A stretch of 64,000 nucleotides of DNA from Siphonodentalium dalli (lineage: Eukaryota > Mollusca > Scaphopoda > Gadilida > Siphonodentaliidae). The stretch is from NCBI GenBank assembly GCA_032622095.1, contig CP136068.1, positions 8,719,314-8,783,313 of the forward strand, given 5' to 3'. Within the stretch, counting starts at the first letter, position 1, and every line of letters begins with the position of its first letter. Made by a program: the position numbers and the translations under genes. The notes under the pieces are model-generated. The model worked only from the letters and a program-made list of their open reading frames with translations. It made no database searches and was not told where the DNA came from. Of this stretch, positions 1 through 11,689 are shown piece after piece.

Positions 1-2039
1 AACGGAGGGCAATAAATTAGGGTGGGGAGGGGGGTAAACCTCTTTTTTCCCCCTATTTTGTTTTTTAAATTCCCATAATGCAAAAGGTAATAACAGCCCT
101 TTCTTACTGTATTGTAGATACAGATATACTATGTAATAATGTATATATATAGTCTATCTAGATATAATATAAAAATATATTGTTATGACCTTGCAAGCCA
201 CTTTATTTTATATTCTTTTATTTAAGTTTGTATTTATCATATGGCCTGGCAATAACAGGAGTCAGACTGCTCTGTGTACAAATCTCGCATATAGGAGTGG
301 CTGTCTTGAATCTTTTGTCTTAGGGAAGTGTTCACCATACCACTACCTTCCCCACATTGGACACAAAACTACTAAGTCCATACATCTATAAAACTGATAT
401 AGACTTTATTCTAGTTAGTTGAAATTATTATTTACAAATTATAGTCAGGACTATTATATATGATTGATTCTTGGTATAAATTAGTACATGCATGTAGAAT
501 TAAGTAGTTAGTTATTCCATAATAACATGTTGCGTTAAAGCATGAGTTCCCTGTATGTGAACAATATTGACCTGCTAAAAGAATTCCCACCTCCCTGCAC
601 CTTCCCACAAATCATCATGTTTCATCCAATTTTCATCCTGGGGTATTAACATGCTTCAGTGCCTAACTATCAGAAAATTTAACAACAGATTGTTTAGAAT
701 TTGTATGAAACAATCAATTGTCATATATGCCCAAAGCCATTTAACTTCTATTAATCAACACCCCAAACATTTCAAATTGAGTTAATAAACATATTCCATA
801 CCCATTAGTCTAAAAGACTTTGGGTTAAAGTTGACTATTTTCGAGGAATCATGTTTTTGGATGTTTGTTAGCCCACTACCCCTGGTTTGGTGTGTTTTGT
901 GACTGTGAATTTGCAAGTTAATTAGGTTAACGACGCATTGAATTGAAAACAGCAACTTAAACTAAGAGAAACTGGAAGAATAAAGTTGGGAGAAGGTGAT
1001 TTGGTAATTTTCAGACTGTAAATTGGGAACTTTGGAATTGTTTTTATTTTGCAAATAAAATGTTTACGTGGGGCCGTCTGGCGAGCAGGGGGAGGGTTAC
1101 CGGAAACAAAGCTATTTTTTTTTTATGCCTTACCAAAGTTTGTTCCTATGCCTTATACTGACATAGGTAATATACACATACAAGTATGAAAATTATAGAT
1201 TTACAAATATCCGAGATATAAGACTTCTGATGTAATATCTGACGACTTCTCGTATCGTATTACCTGGACAGTTCCCACTAATGAAGCTTAATGGTCAGTC
1301 CTACGCAACGTGTGCGTGTTTGACTTCTGTCTGTCTATATTTCTGGGCATCCCTCCAAATGGGATTTCCAGTATATAATTTCAAAATTGATGGGGGATCC
1401 ATTTAAGAAAAATGTGTCAAGTCATGTACTAGTGCAAAATACACCTGTGATCTATGAACGATAGATAGATATGTTTAATCTTCCAACCAAGATATACATG
1501 GTACGAAGAAAATAAAAAACAAACAAAACTGAATGACAATAAACAATACCTATCCTTAGCCACGCGCGGAGAAGTGGAGTCTCGATTATTATTGTTGCTT
1601 TGGGGGGGGGGGGGGGGGTAGTGGAGTAGACCAAATTATTGGCGATGGCTAAATTTAACAATTTGATTAGTCTTTTTCCGCTTATATAGGGACCCACTTG
1701 TCGGCGCATGGCATAGGATTTAACAAACTAGTATATGGAACTGTATGATATGGCAGATTGACAGGTTGCCAGCCTGGTTCGTCCGTTGGCTAACCAGGAG
1801 AGGTTCCAACGGTCTGTTGAATGTATTTAAGGAAACGGCAAGTTCTTTTCATGACTGATGGTCGAGAATTTTGTAAAATTGTTCTCAGTTTCAATAAAGA
1901 ATAGAGTGATTTATTAAAAATTGGAAATAGAGCCTCGCGTTCTGTGTCAAACAACATGGTAAGTATGATGAAAATGAATAAATGATTCCAGGCATTTTGT
2001 TGATTTTCATAAATACTATGTTGTTGGCATCCTCCGTAG
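1..2039. other. AT-rich DNA without recognisable gene
   Basis: Only short chance frames occur here, with no recognisable protein, RNA gene or repeat head. The one outstanding local feature is a pure G run at about 1602-1618, which could form a quadruplex or be a slippage tract. I see no coding evidence on either strand. Confidence 0.6.
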
Positions 2040-2040
2040 A

Positions 2041-2165
2041 GTGTTTGGGCTATTTTGCAGTAGTCCATGGTTCAAATTCGTTCATTAGTTGCATACATTA
2101 TGTTGAGTATAATAGGATATGGTCCCATAAATGTCCGGATTTAGTGTACATCACCCCTTTACGCT
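2041..2165 (+). repeat. End fragment of the 4.9-kb foldback family
   Basis: This stretch matches the reverse complement of the left arm end at 36573-36700. Shared landmarks are the CCATGG-centred segment, the block reading GGATATGGTCCCA, and ATGTCCGGATTTAG followed by a CCCTTTA end. Together with 2740-2890 it shows that the end of the large inverted element at 36573-41428 is dispersed. The chance frame that covers it is not a gene. Confidence 0.6.
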
Positions 2166-2686
2166 GGGGATGGCAAATCTGGTATCTGTCTCGACTTCAA
2201 ACTATGGTATCGACTTTTAACAGCTTCTATCAGACGGCTATTTGGACAGAGGATTCTCTTTAAACCAGGTTTAAACTGGATATTACTGATCAGTAAAGTT
2301 ATCACACTCACTTTAACTCGATTATAAAATCAGCCGTGAGTTGTACAACTGGCATATACTCTATTGGTTATATCCAAATGAATCAATTTGAACAATGAAA
2401 AGTACACTCATTTGCTTTTTGGGTCCAACTCCGGTTTGGTCGTCTCGGAGTATGCTATTTGTCTGTCTGTAAGTACGATATGGCTGTAGAGTGGAATGTC
2501 TACTTAATGTGATGCATGATTGTGTGTATATGTGCGTGTGTAGATGATTCATCATACATATTAAGACATGTATTGTAGATATGTTTGTAATCTTAAATTT
2601 CTGATACACTGTTATGTACCAAATTGTGTTTGTTCTCATAATATAAAACTTTATATATGAATCTCCATATATGGAGGATAATACAG

Positions 2687-2710
2687 ATATATATATATAT
2701 ATATATATAA
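2687..2710. repeat. (TA)n microsatellite
   Basis: An uninterrupted AT alternation of about 24 bases, seen directly. It lies next to a foldback-family end fragment. Confidence 0.9.
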
Positions 2711-2739
2711 TAATGAAAATGAATAAATGGCTGGGGTAA

Positions 2740-2890
2740 TTTATTCATTATCATCATAATTATCAGGTTGTTTTCATCGTCCAAACAGCACACAGGTGAC
2801 TGAATTTATATGAATTTGTTACACGTATTTTGTTTGGTATAAAACGAGATGGTCCCATAAATGGCCGGTTCTATTGTTTACAATAAACCA
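2740..2890 (+). repeat. Second end fragment of the 4.9-kb foldback family
   Basis: Resembles 41270-41415 in the same orientation. Shared landmarks are the ATCATCATAATTATCA block, the ATTTTGTTTRGTATAAAA block and ATAAATGGCCGG. Short frames inside both copies are similar because the DNA is related, not because they encode protein. A C homopolymer of about 15 bases follows at 2960-2974. Confidence 0.6.
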
Positions 2891-4278
2891 GATTAAACCA
2901 CTGGTTCAAACCGCCGTTCGTCACTTAATACCAAACTTTACACTGTTCTCTTAAATGGACCCCCCCCCCCCCCCTCCGCAGTTATGAAATTATATACTAC
3001 AATCCATTTGGAGACAGCAGTCAAACACACAAATAATACATGCGCAGGACTGACCCTCAAGCTTGATTGGTGGGAAATATCCAGGTACTACGATACTAGA
3101 CTAGTGTCGTATGATATTACAACATAAGTAATATATCTCGGATATATATAAATATGTATTGTTTATACTTGTTATATGTACATTACATATGCCATTATAG
3201 GCTTAGTTTGACCGCCGCGTTTACGCCCATATATAGCTTGTTTCTCAAATACGCTCTATATGGGCTTAAATACGACATTTAAACTAATCCCTCATTGTGC
3301 TTATTTTCACGAGAACAGGCTGTGATGGTGTCATAAACCAAATTGGAATTAATTTCATCTCAAAAACTGCTTATTGGTCAGTGATCTATTGTTATATCTC
3401 CACTGTGGACAAATTAATTGATTTATTTATGATGAGCATCTTATTTCTAGTGGAATTCTTGAGTCAATAAACACACACAGACACAATTGCGTGATTGTGC
3501 TCTTTTATATACACACCAGTGTCCGTGGACACTTTAGTAATTAACAGGTATGAAAAACATCAAATTTAATCCAAAGTAAATTTTCTTGATTACACCAAAG
3601 ATATCAATCATACCTTTCGTCTCGAAATTCGTCATATAATAGTAGTTCTACACCACCTATCATATCCGCTCAGTAATATCTTCTAACACGAACGGGAGCA
3701 TGTTGAACGGGGTATCACAACTTTAAACTCGATTTCCCACACAAATGATAATATAGAGATAGAACACTTTAGTTCTGACGAGACGATATTTTATTATTAC
3801 TATAATATTGTGTTACTCGTAGATACTAGTTAATTGTGTAGCGGAATTGTAAATGGAGATATTTAATCATTTACTGATAACACTCCCAGGGAAGCAGTCA
3901 GAGAGAGTCTTTATTGGGGGGGGGGGGGGTATTCAACTTATAACTTCCAACTTCATCGCTAGCACCATGATAAATGTCTTCACCATCGGATGATTTCAAA
4001 CCGTGCACTACAGATTTCCTGTTATGGTAAAAAAAAATAATGAGCGTTTGTACCAGAAGTCGGACAATCTGCTACTTTTGTAGACGTTGTGAACTGAAAT
4101 AGCAATAATATGGAACATATCCAGCCATATGAGATCATAATATGGTGATTTATAAACGTGAAATATTGTAGCACAAAGGGGCGGAACTGGAAGTCCCGGG
4201 GATCGAATTTAGGTATGAATGCGATGAAGTGAAAAGTTGTACAGTTGTCAACCCCATCCAAAAGGCGACATTCTAGCC

Positions 4279-4329
4279 ACATCCTGCACCACATCCTTCA
4301 CCACATCCTGCACCACATCCTTCACATGA
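4279..4329. repeat. Short tandem repeat CACCACATCCTG/TTCACCACATCC
   Basis: Units of about 18 bases (CACCACATCCTGCACCACATCCTT pattern, read as alternating TGC and TTC variants) are repeated here. The duplicate at about 43294-43315 has essentially one unit, so the array expanded in copy 1 or shrank in copy 2. Confidence 0.6.
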
Positions 4330-5482
4330 TTTTCTGTTTAGATCGCCTCGTCTAGCAGAGATTCGACTTTCCTCGTAATGTGCGGCCGCTACAGTCGGGA
4401 TTTGGTCCTTGACGTTTATTCCTTAGTAGTAGCTTACTGAGTCTATATTCCTAAAATGAACGAAATTCGAAAATAATACCGACAAACAGTGAATCTGCTA
4501 TTATGGTGATGGTGGTGATGACGACTATATTGATTGGCGTGTCGTGAATGCATAGAGCCGCGCTGTGTTGTTTTGCGTTAGTGAGTATCGTATGCGAGCG
4601 GAAGGCCTCGCCTGTTCTCTCTAAATTCAGCACATTATCTGCTTACAGTAGCACTTGTTTTAGGTTGATAATCTGCTGATATTGGCCTAATTTTGAGTCG
4701 ATATTGTTCTGAAAATGAGAGAGTTTTAGTTACATTATCCACTCACAATGAAGCGACTCTGAGCAGATTATGTGCACAGTAACACATATGCCAACTCACG
4801 ACTTTTCACAGCCATGACTCCATTATATGCTTATTCAGAACAAATTAATCACAGTATGTACCTATTTCAATTTAAAGGTCGATTATTTGCGTATTTGCGC
4901 GAGGATATGTTGGAAGGCCAACCGATACCCAAGAGCCAGAGGTTCGCACATATCCTTCCGCAATCCGCTCGCGTCGGTTTAACCAAAACAAACATGGGTG
5001 CGGCTCTAAATTTATCAACCGCCCACTACCTACAAAATGTATATTGCCTACATACAGCCTGCCTAATAAACGTTTGTATGGTGAAAATGTGATTATATAC
5101 TCAACACCTCAGTTTCCTTCAGAGGTTTTTGTCTTTGTATGTAGCGCCTTACAATGCTTGAAATATAAGCGCATCACGACACGCTGTTTGTTGTTTTAAA
5201 CCAGGTCGTTTCCTCAATTTTTCGACTATATTTATGTAGAACTTAGGTCTATGAAGTTACGTCTTCGTCAGACACACGCGTACGCAATTTGTCCTTTGTT
5301 TATTAGAAGAGAGGTTTCATGATCAGTATGCTATTTGTTAATGCCATCGATTTTGTTATCATTATTGTGCACACAAGCTTGTAACTGCCCTATTCAATGA
5401 ACTGTGTCCACTATATTCTATAAGTATCTCGGTCGGGGGCGCTGCCAGTGTTTGTCAAATGGAGTTAATGACCGTAAATTAA

Positions 5483-5830
5483 GATTTGCATCATAAGCTT
5501 CTCAGTGCTTGAATCAGCGAACTGTGCTCTTTTGTCGCATCATACCCAGACTATTTGCTGTAGGTTTGTGGTCGGATTTTTCCTCACAGACGTCCAGGAG
5601 TGTTCCTTACTAGGAATTGCTTGATTAGCCATCGTCATGTGTACGCTTTATAGATGCCGGCGATTTTTATCGATTTGCATCAATAGCTTTTCACTGCTTG
5701 AGCCTTGTTTCGACTGTGCCTAAAAGTAATGTTCCGCATCATGACCCCACTGTGTGCTGTTCGTACGTGCTTTCGATGTAACTGTCAGCGTGCAAGCTAT
5801 ATCACTGGAACCCCTCTGCGTGGTTGGTGT
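5483..5830 (+). repeat. Diverged tandem duplication, about 189-bp period
   Basis: GATTTGCATCATAAGCTT near 5483 and GATTTGCATCAATAGCTT near 5672 begin two related blocks. Both continue with a CACTGCTTGA-like segment, a CTGTGCTCTTTT/CTGTGCCTAAAA segment and a GCATCATACCC/GCATCATGACC segment. No coding potential was recognised. Confidence 0.5.
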
Positions 5831-6127
5831 TTATTGGTCTGTTACCTAATTTAACTGGCTGTGTTCCTGCCTATCATTACAGATTGATACATTGAAAGCC
5901 TAATTATTATCAGACAGTGTGGAATTTGCTAGCTGATATTGGTCATGGTGTTTTAAGGGCACTTGTGAAGTACCCATCATGTACAAGGTCATTAAAATGA
6001 AATACATCAACATGCCTTGTTACACCATGTAGTTGCATGGTTCTCAGTGATAAGTTTTGATTAATTGTTTTCTCGGGACTTTCTGCCATTGCCGGATGTT
6101 TGGCCTTTATCTGGCGCTGTCTTCCAA

Positions 6128-6513
6128 TTAACCCTTTACCCAACAGAAGGGCCCTGTGCCAATGCATTCTCTTATATATGCGAGTCGACCATAGGTCGCC
6201 TCGCATATATAAGAGAATGCATTGGCTTAACACATTAAAAATTATAAAATTGTTAAAGAATGTAAGAAAATATGTTAAAAAGTGTTAAAAGGCCAATGCA
6301 TTCTCTTATATATGCGAGGCGACCTATGGTCGACTCGCATATATAAGAGAATGCATTGGCACAGGGCATAACTGTAACTATCACAATGTGGTCAAGGAGC
6401 CGGTTCCAATGATATCCATATTTGTATGGTTCTATTGAGACAGACCGAAGATATTTTAGGCTGTTGAAGCTTTATTAGGCCGGTTTTGGCCGGTTTGTTG
6501 GGTAAAGGGTTAG
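6128..6513 (+). mobile_element. piggyBac-like double-palindrome MITE, copy 1
   Basis: The left end is TTAA followed by CCCTTTACCCAACA. The right end is TGTTGGGTAAAGGG followed by TTAG. These are terminal inverted repeats with a TTAA-type target, which is characteristic of the piggyBac superfamily. Inside are two 69-bp imperfect palindromes, 6158-6226 and 6292-6360, which are exact reverse complements of each other and are separated by a 65-bp AT-rich spacer. No transposase frame is present. The right target differs by one base (TTAG), so it has mutated or the superfamily call needs checking. A second copy lies at 20630-20968 in the opposite orientation. Confidence 0.65.
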
Positions 6514-7112
6514 ACATATCAATGAAATCGTGCATATAACTGGAATTTTAGCATCTTGTGTGTGTTAGATTGTTTGAGTAGACTCAGTGGATATTTTGAA
6601 GAACATTTTATGGTCTCCACATTCATTATTGCAGGCTACTTTGATGGTTCAACCTCCGCGTGCTATGGTGATGAAATTTCCAAATAAACCTCAGAATTAT
6701 TCCTGAGTATGCTCAAAGTGTAAATAATGCAGTCGCAGTCTGTCGTTGTGGTATATTCAGTTATATAGTGAGGATTCTCGCGATGACTGTAATATGACAT
6801 TATAGAGAATATGTCCATATCAGTTATCGGTATTATGTCTTATGTTGTAACCATGCTTGGCAATTCGATAATTACGCAAGCCATTACTTGATGTGGTCAT
6901 GTGCATGGTTGAATGACGTTCTATGGTTGAAGCCAGTAAAGTGATTGTGATTTTAAACTCGATCCCTCGGTTTTCTTCAGAGGTTTTGTCGACGCAACAG
7001 TACAGTATGATTACACATCGCCGGGAGTATTACGCATATCAATTTGTCGGTTGTTTAGCTACATTGTGTCCGCATTATTTTGACCATTGCCTGGTATACA
7101 TATATCTGAATA
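6514..7112. other. Insertion-specific DNA without recognisable gene
   Basis: This part of segmental copy 1 has no counterpart in copy 2, where the flanking blocks are almost adjacent at 44030-44040. CTTCAGAGGTTTT occurs near 5118 and again near 6975, hinting at an internal direct repeat of the inserted stretch. Nothing coding is supported. Confidence 0.4.
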
Positions 7113-7570
7113 TTAGGTTGAACAATGTAGCTTTATTAGGTCAACGTAGCTTTATTTGGTTAGTTCTACTTTAATGACCTAATTGCATATGCAAATTGCG
7201 CAGGTAACTGGGGACGTCAACCGAACTAAATGCCGTGATTGTGATTTCCGGACCTTTTTATCGACCATAGATCATCACAATCTATACAGAATTGTAAATG
7301 GATATGTGTTTAGCTCTAAACATCTATAAACATTTACCACAAGGCCAGATTAGAATAAACTAGAACCCAAACGAACTATTTCGCTCCCAGCTGCACTCCG
7401 GTTTTTGCACGTCATGAATGCTAATTAGTTCGCTTGTCCTAATAGATGTAAGGGCGTCATCGAAGTAACAAATGTAAAACTAAGGACAATGACATATTTA
7501 CTTCACAAAAGGCAAGTTTTCTGCGATGGATAAATAAAATATGTAAACATGTTGTCCCTTAAACTGTCCA
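7113..7570 (+). repeat. Block B of the segmental repeat
   Basis: The landmark TTATTAGGTCAACGTAGC opens this block and recurs at 44050, 45058 and, in partial form, 7667. It recurs inverted at about 52880-52990. Further shared landmarks are GCATATGCAAATTGCGCAGG and TGCGATGGATAAATA. It is a moderately repeated non-coding element within and around the duplication. Confidence 0.65.
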
Positions 7571-7575
7571 TGTCC

Positions 7576-7641
7576 GCTCAGGGGATTTGGCGTCTATTGG
7601 ACTCGACGAGCCCCGCCCAATAGATGCTCAAATCCCCCAGT
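7576..7641. repeat. Hairpin inverted repeat between B blocks
   Basis: Arms of about 25 bases (GGGGATTTGGCGTCTATTGG and CCAATAGATGCTCAAATCCC) flank a short GC-rich loop. The duplicated locus at 44443-44578 keeps the same position and the word GGACTCGAC in its loop, but has a longer imperfect stem. This supports colinearity of the two copies. Confidence 0.6.
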
Positions 7642-7729
7642 TACTTTTATTGCGTCTATGTAATTTTATTAGGTCAACGTAGCTTTATCAGGTTAGTACC
7701 ACTTCCATGACGCAATTACTTGCGCCAGT

Positions 7730-8589
7730 CTGGACGCAAGTAATGTTTTCGATCTGTTCAGATCTCTGTTTATCTGTTTATTTGTCTGTTCTTCCGCGAA
7801 TATGTTACGTCATACCGGAAGGCAGACTCGCATGCGGTGTTGTTCTAGTAATGTTTTTGAAGCGTTGGACTTGAAGCTGGAAATTCCAATCATTATTCGC
7901 GGCTGAATGAGTGTGCACATAACATTACTTTAATAATATTTAAGTGGAAGCATGGAAAGCAAAGGCATCGGAGATTGTAACATCATATTAAACCAATCCG
8001 TGCTTCTAACTATAGCCTGTGAGTTACATGTATTTGCTGACTTCGAAGTTTGAGTTTGCATGATGGACGAATGGCTACTCGTCAGCTGGTCAGATTTTCG
8101 AATTCCCAGATTTTCTGCTACTATGTATATTATTATACTTCAGTTATTACTGATAATCGTATGTAATTCAGACTTCATGACATCAAATTTACTACGGCTA
8201 ATCTATACAACTATTAAATAGGCATTATATTAAATTTTATTTAAACGGACATGGCTCATGTGAGCTACGTATTTTGGAAGGAGATATAATATAGGTTAAC
8301 ACATTTTATTGCTGTTTTAAATGTTTCGTAAATAAGTGAAGAAACACTCATTATTTCTGCCATATCAGGAATTTACTAACACGGAAAGCCCGTTTCTGTT
8401 CCATTCGTGCAAACGGCTGTTATATGTTTGGGACCCAAACATCGTGTTTAAAGTTTTATTGTTATGACTTCTTTCTGGGACATATGCCCGTATAAAGGGA
8501 GTTCAAGTATTAACTTCCTATTGCCATACATGGACAAATTCAATAGCGAATATTATCACGCATACCGACATGTGACTTTAATTCAGCGT
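7730..8589. other. Unique stretch between blocks B and C
   Basis: No repeat partner or recognisable frame was seen. If the peptide exon at 8741-8854 is real, downstream exons on the minus strand should lie here or further left. I could not identify a conserved one. Confidence 0.4.
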
Positions 8590-8740
8590 TATACTTATTG
8601 AAAATTTGAAATTAAATATTGGCAAATATTTTTTTCTTTATAAAATAAAATGCTGTACGACTGTAATTGCCTGACAAATTTTGCGAGCGCGTGAACGGTC
8701 CGTGACAAATTTGTCTTGGTTTTATTATCAGTACACTTAC

Positions 8741-8854
8741 ATTCATGCCATCCAAATTGGCATGGTTTTCAGATCGTTCGAGACTGGCAGCTTCAGATTT
8801 ACTGTTGAACATAACCAGCGATATCAGCACAGCGACAACGACGAACAGTTTCAT
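8741..8854 (-). CDS. Putative secreted peptide precursor, first coding exon (copy 1)
   Basis: ATG at 8854-8852 opens 38 codons up to a consensus splice donor (GTAAGT) at 8740-8735, giving a phase-0 intron. The peptide starts MKLFVVVAV, has a hydrophobic core (LISLVM) and a small-residue cleavage region SKSEA, then an acidic pro-region ending LDGMN. This layout fits a signal peptide plus the start of a pro-region. The paralogue at 53340-53459 shares about 60 percent of residues by eye, the same start, a single in-frame 6-base length difference and the same donor. Constraint on frame and splice site suggests real coding sequence. The mature part was not found, so the class (neuropeptide, immune peptide or other) is unknown. 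It could be a dead exon, because the upstream TATA-like site here is degenerate (TTTAAAA). Confidence 0.5.
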
Positions 8855-8950
8855 TGTTTCTTTCGGCAATTGTTATATCTGCAAAGATGAATTGTTAACA
8901 TAATCGAGTTTCGTGGAACGTTTTAAACCAATACATGTAGACACATTTCG
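8855..8950 (-). promoter_or_regulatory. Upstream region of peptide gene copy 1
   Basis: The leader and upstream DNA are conserved with 53460-53540. Both copies share TTTGCAG immediately before ATATAACAATT, about 25 bases before the ATG. This could be a splice acceptor, placing the ATG in exon 2, or simply part of the leader. The position matching the TATA box of copy 2 reads TTTAAAACGTTCC here. Confidence 0.35.
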
Positions 8951-9035
8951 CATAATGGAAGACAGATAATTATTACGAATAGCTAGTTGTAGTTTTATTT
9001 TTCGGACGGTCCAAACATCTGTTCGCAGAAATGAC

Positions 9036-9991
9036 TGTTTTAGTTGGGATCTGACAGATGCAGCCACGCCATGGTTGTGAAATGATGCATTTATTTATTT
9101 CAACCTGGAACGTAAATTACAAAATTAGTTCACTGTTTACAAATTATGTTATACATAGCAAGAACATCAATAAATTCCAACACGTCCTTATGCGTGCTAC
9201 ATGGCAAAATAGTTGATCATACAAACAAGGCCGTATGCGTGTGAGCTATCAAAAATTAACCAACATGCAAACTTGACCACACACATGCGATATGCATATA
9301 ACAAATTATAATAAAACGGATAGGAAATTCAAAACGTATAGACCTTATGGGTGTGACATACATAGTTCAATTACCAAATGCAATTCCACAAATAATAAAT
9401 ATAAACCATATGCAGTATAGGGTATAATAGCAAAGTAAGAACGAGAGATAATATATAGGAGTGATAGAGAAGAGAATGATTAGATGAAAGACTAAGAAGA
9501 CAGGTAAGTAGAACATGGGAATTATGTTAGAAATGCAATAAAATAAATACCAAAATATTGCAAATTATAACACGTTAGAATAAAATATATAGGCGACGAA
9601 ATGGGGTGAATGTTAAATAAACTTTCGCCAGTAATGTTTATCAATTGAGTCTTAACTCGTGTCTCATAACATTCGATAAGTATAAAGTTCACGGAGGTCA
9701 AATGCCATCCAGAATAATTATGCACACCGTAACATCAAACCAGTTCAATAGTCATGCCATACTCACACATGGGCGGGTCCATAGCATGAACTACTTTAAG
9801 AAATCAACTCAATGTTTAGCTTCAATATACAAGTTAGAGGAATACAATCCCATTCAGTTCAATCGAATTTAGCAGTAGCAGAGAAAAGTCGCGACGCTCA
9901 GACCTAATATATGAACGATCTAGCAGAAATGCGATTTCCATTTCTGATTTGACATAACTTACTATTACGTCATCACGTCGGCGTGATACAA
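9036..9991. mobile_element. Putative solo LTR (956 bp) inside segmental copy 1
   Basis: The insertion begins TGTTTTAG and ends GATACA, so it has TGT...ACA ends. It is flanked by the 5-bp direct repeat ATGAC (9031-9035 and 9992-9996). The duplicated locus at 53630-53645 reads GCAGAAATGACGACTGCGAG, the uninterrupted site with a single ATGAC. TG...CA ends with a 5-bp target-site duplication are the hallmark of LTR retrotransposons, and no coding frame lies inside. Orientation cannot be set. A non-LTR origin is possible but less likely given the empty-site evidence. Confidence 0.65.
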
Positions 9992-10059
9992 TGACGACTA
10001 CGAGTCCGTCTATATGACACAGTATGGCGTTTACGGGTCTTCGTGGTGCCTGAAATAAG

Positions 10060-10123
10060 CCCTCGGTAACCTCATATCAGCCTTCGCCTTTCGGTCTGAG
10101 GCTGATATGAGGTTACCTCGGGC
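10060..10123. repeat. Short perfect-arm hairpin
   Basis: GGTAACCTCATATCAGCCT and its reverse complement AGGCTGATATGAGGTTACC lie either side of a loop of about 15 bases. It could extrude as a cruciform or fold in RNA. No gene is attached. Confidence 0.7.
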
Positions 10124-10129
10124 TAATAT

Positions 10130-10420
10130 CGGGCCTAATATCAAATAAACTGAGCAATATCCTCTTAAACTGAGATATTGATATCGTTCTATTCGGGGCG
10201 GGATGTATTTGTAGAAAATTGCCAGATATCTTGTCATATACCAAATTTAAACGACAGAGTATAGAAGTAAATTTCATTAAAAAAAACTCCTTATTGGTCA
10301 ATGCTCTATTGTTATATATCCGCTGTGGATAAATTAATTGATTTATTTTGTACGAGGTGATCAAGCACATTTCAGTGCTATAATGTTGTATCTGCCATGG
10401 TTGGTTCTGGTCCTGTCTTC
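10130..10420 (+). repeat. Dispersed repeat fragment shared with 42180-42415 and 3300-3430
   Basis: CTCTATTGTTATAT, CTGTGGA and AATTGATTTATTT occur in the same order at all three sites, and the 3' end GTGCTATAATGYTGTATCTGC matches 42397-42415. The frame of about 70 residues starting near 10384 lies partly in this repeat and is not conserved at the related site, so it is not annotated as a gene. Confidence 0.6.
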
Positions 10421-10619
10421 CACCGCCGGTACCGGTGCAGCAAAGGCTAAATGGATCAAGATGAGGAGTGCAGATGGAATTATGCAAGCTCGTGGGATTG
10501 TTTTGGTTCATGGAGAGGGGTGCAGTTGGAAATTCCAATGTATCCCCATCCCATCCACGGGGACAATAGATCAAATTGCTTTGGCCTGCTGCTAGTGAAT
10601 TCATATTTTACAGGGCCTC

Positions 10620-11150
10620 AAATGACAACTCTTAGTAAATCATCTATTACCAGAGTAAAGACGAGCGCTCGTTTATTACCAGTAATCATGCTGTGATCAC
10701 AGTAATCCGTGACACAAGACTTCACACATGCATGTACACAGATCTAAGCCAATGTAAACAAACACATAATCCAACATCATATTTATTCAAAATCAGTATG
10801 GCACTAAGTTGATGCCATTTTTGGTTTTGTTGGTGACGAAATCAAATGTCTCGATCCATGGGGCAATTAACAGTCTATTTGACTATATAAATTTAATTAT
10901 TGTCATTTAAAAGGACTTACTTATGTAATTATTAACTAAAAACGCTGCAAAACGAATTTTATCTGGAGACTATTAATTTTACTGCAAGACTTTTAAACTG
11001 GTGAACCCAGGTTACCCGTATTCGCGTTCAAATGCAACTGTCTGAAAGACGTGAACTTAAATTCACTAATTATGAAACCACGCCATGTAATTGGATGCAG
11101 ATACATGTAATCGGAATTACAAACACAGTTCGGAGAAGGACAATTAAATA
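10620..11150. other. AT-rich DNA without recognisable gene
   Basis: No repeat partner, RNA gene or supported frame seen. Confidence 0.4.
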
Positions 11151-11154
11151 GTTG

Positions 11155-11480
11155 ACATCACTCAACATATCTATTAAAAACATTATTTTGACGACATGAG
11201 TTTATTTTACACCGATGCGACAATGACTATTCTCTTATTGTGAATATGGCGGCGTTTATACTTAGCATATTTAATATACGTACGGATGTCAGTAGATATG
11301 CAGATATTCGGAAAAACAGATCCGAGCATGACAAATAGTAGATATCACTCAATCACATTTTTGTAAACTGCTTTTGATGACATAAGTTGATTTTACACCG
11401 ATGTAGTAATGACTATTCTCTGATTTTGAATATGGTGTTCACACTTAGGATATTTAATATAAGTACCATTGACAGTATTT
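11155..11480 (+). repeat. Diverged tandem duplication, about 190-bp period
   Basis: Two blocks share CATCACTCAA/TATCACTCAA, TTTTACACCGATG, AATGACTATTCTCT and AGGATATTTAATATA-like words in the same order. Non-coding as far as I can see. Confidence 0.6.
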
Positions 11481-11689
11481 ACTTGAAACATTCGCGACGA
11501 ATCGACCACAACCTCCGTTTCATCAATTTCACGACCCAATTCAAGTGTTAATAGCCAATAAAATGCGAAACATGTGACGACAAATCAAATACCGACAACT
11601 TGTTGAAATATAATTGTTTCAGAAATCGAGAAATCTTCATAAATCGACACAACAGAAAATAAGCACAATACGCAGCCTGCTCTCCTGAA

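Larger units (their letters stand above)
3190..10065. repeat. Segmental duplication, copy 1
   Basis: Blocks in this region occur in the same order and orientation at 42055-53745. Block A is 3190-5075 (partner 42055-44030). Block B with its hairpin is 7113-7640 (partner 44040-44578). Block C, carrying the signal-peptide exon, is 8590-9035 (partner 53190-53635). Block D is 9992-10065 (partner 53636-53745). Differences are mostly insertions: a roughly 2-kb stretch at 5076-7112 containing a piggyBac-like MITE, and a solo-LTR-like insertion between C and D. Colinearity over four blocks argues for one ancestral duplication rather than independent dispersed repeats. Parts of A also recur near 58.85-60.04 kb, so block A contains at least one mobile or dispersed component. 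Confidence 0.7.

Noticed and set aside
10384-10595. 71-codon plus-strand frame starting MLYLPWLVLVL, resembling a signal peptide with cysteines
   Set aside because: It begins inside a dispersed repeat; the related site at 42400 has no such frame, and an equally long frame runs on the opposite strand. No splice or promoter support.
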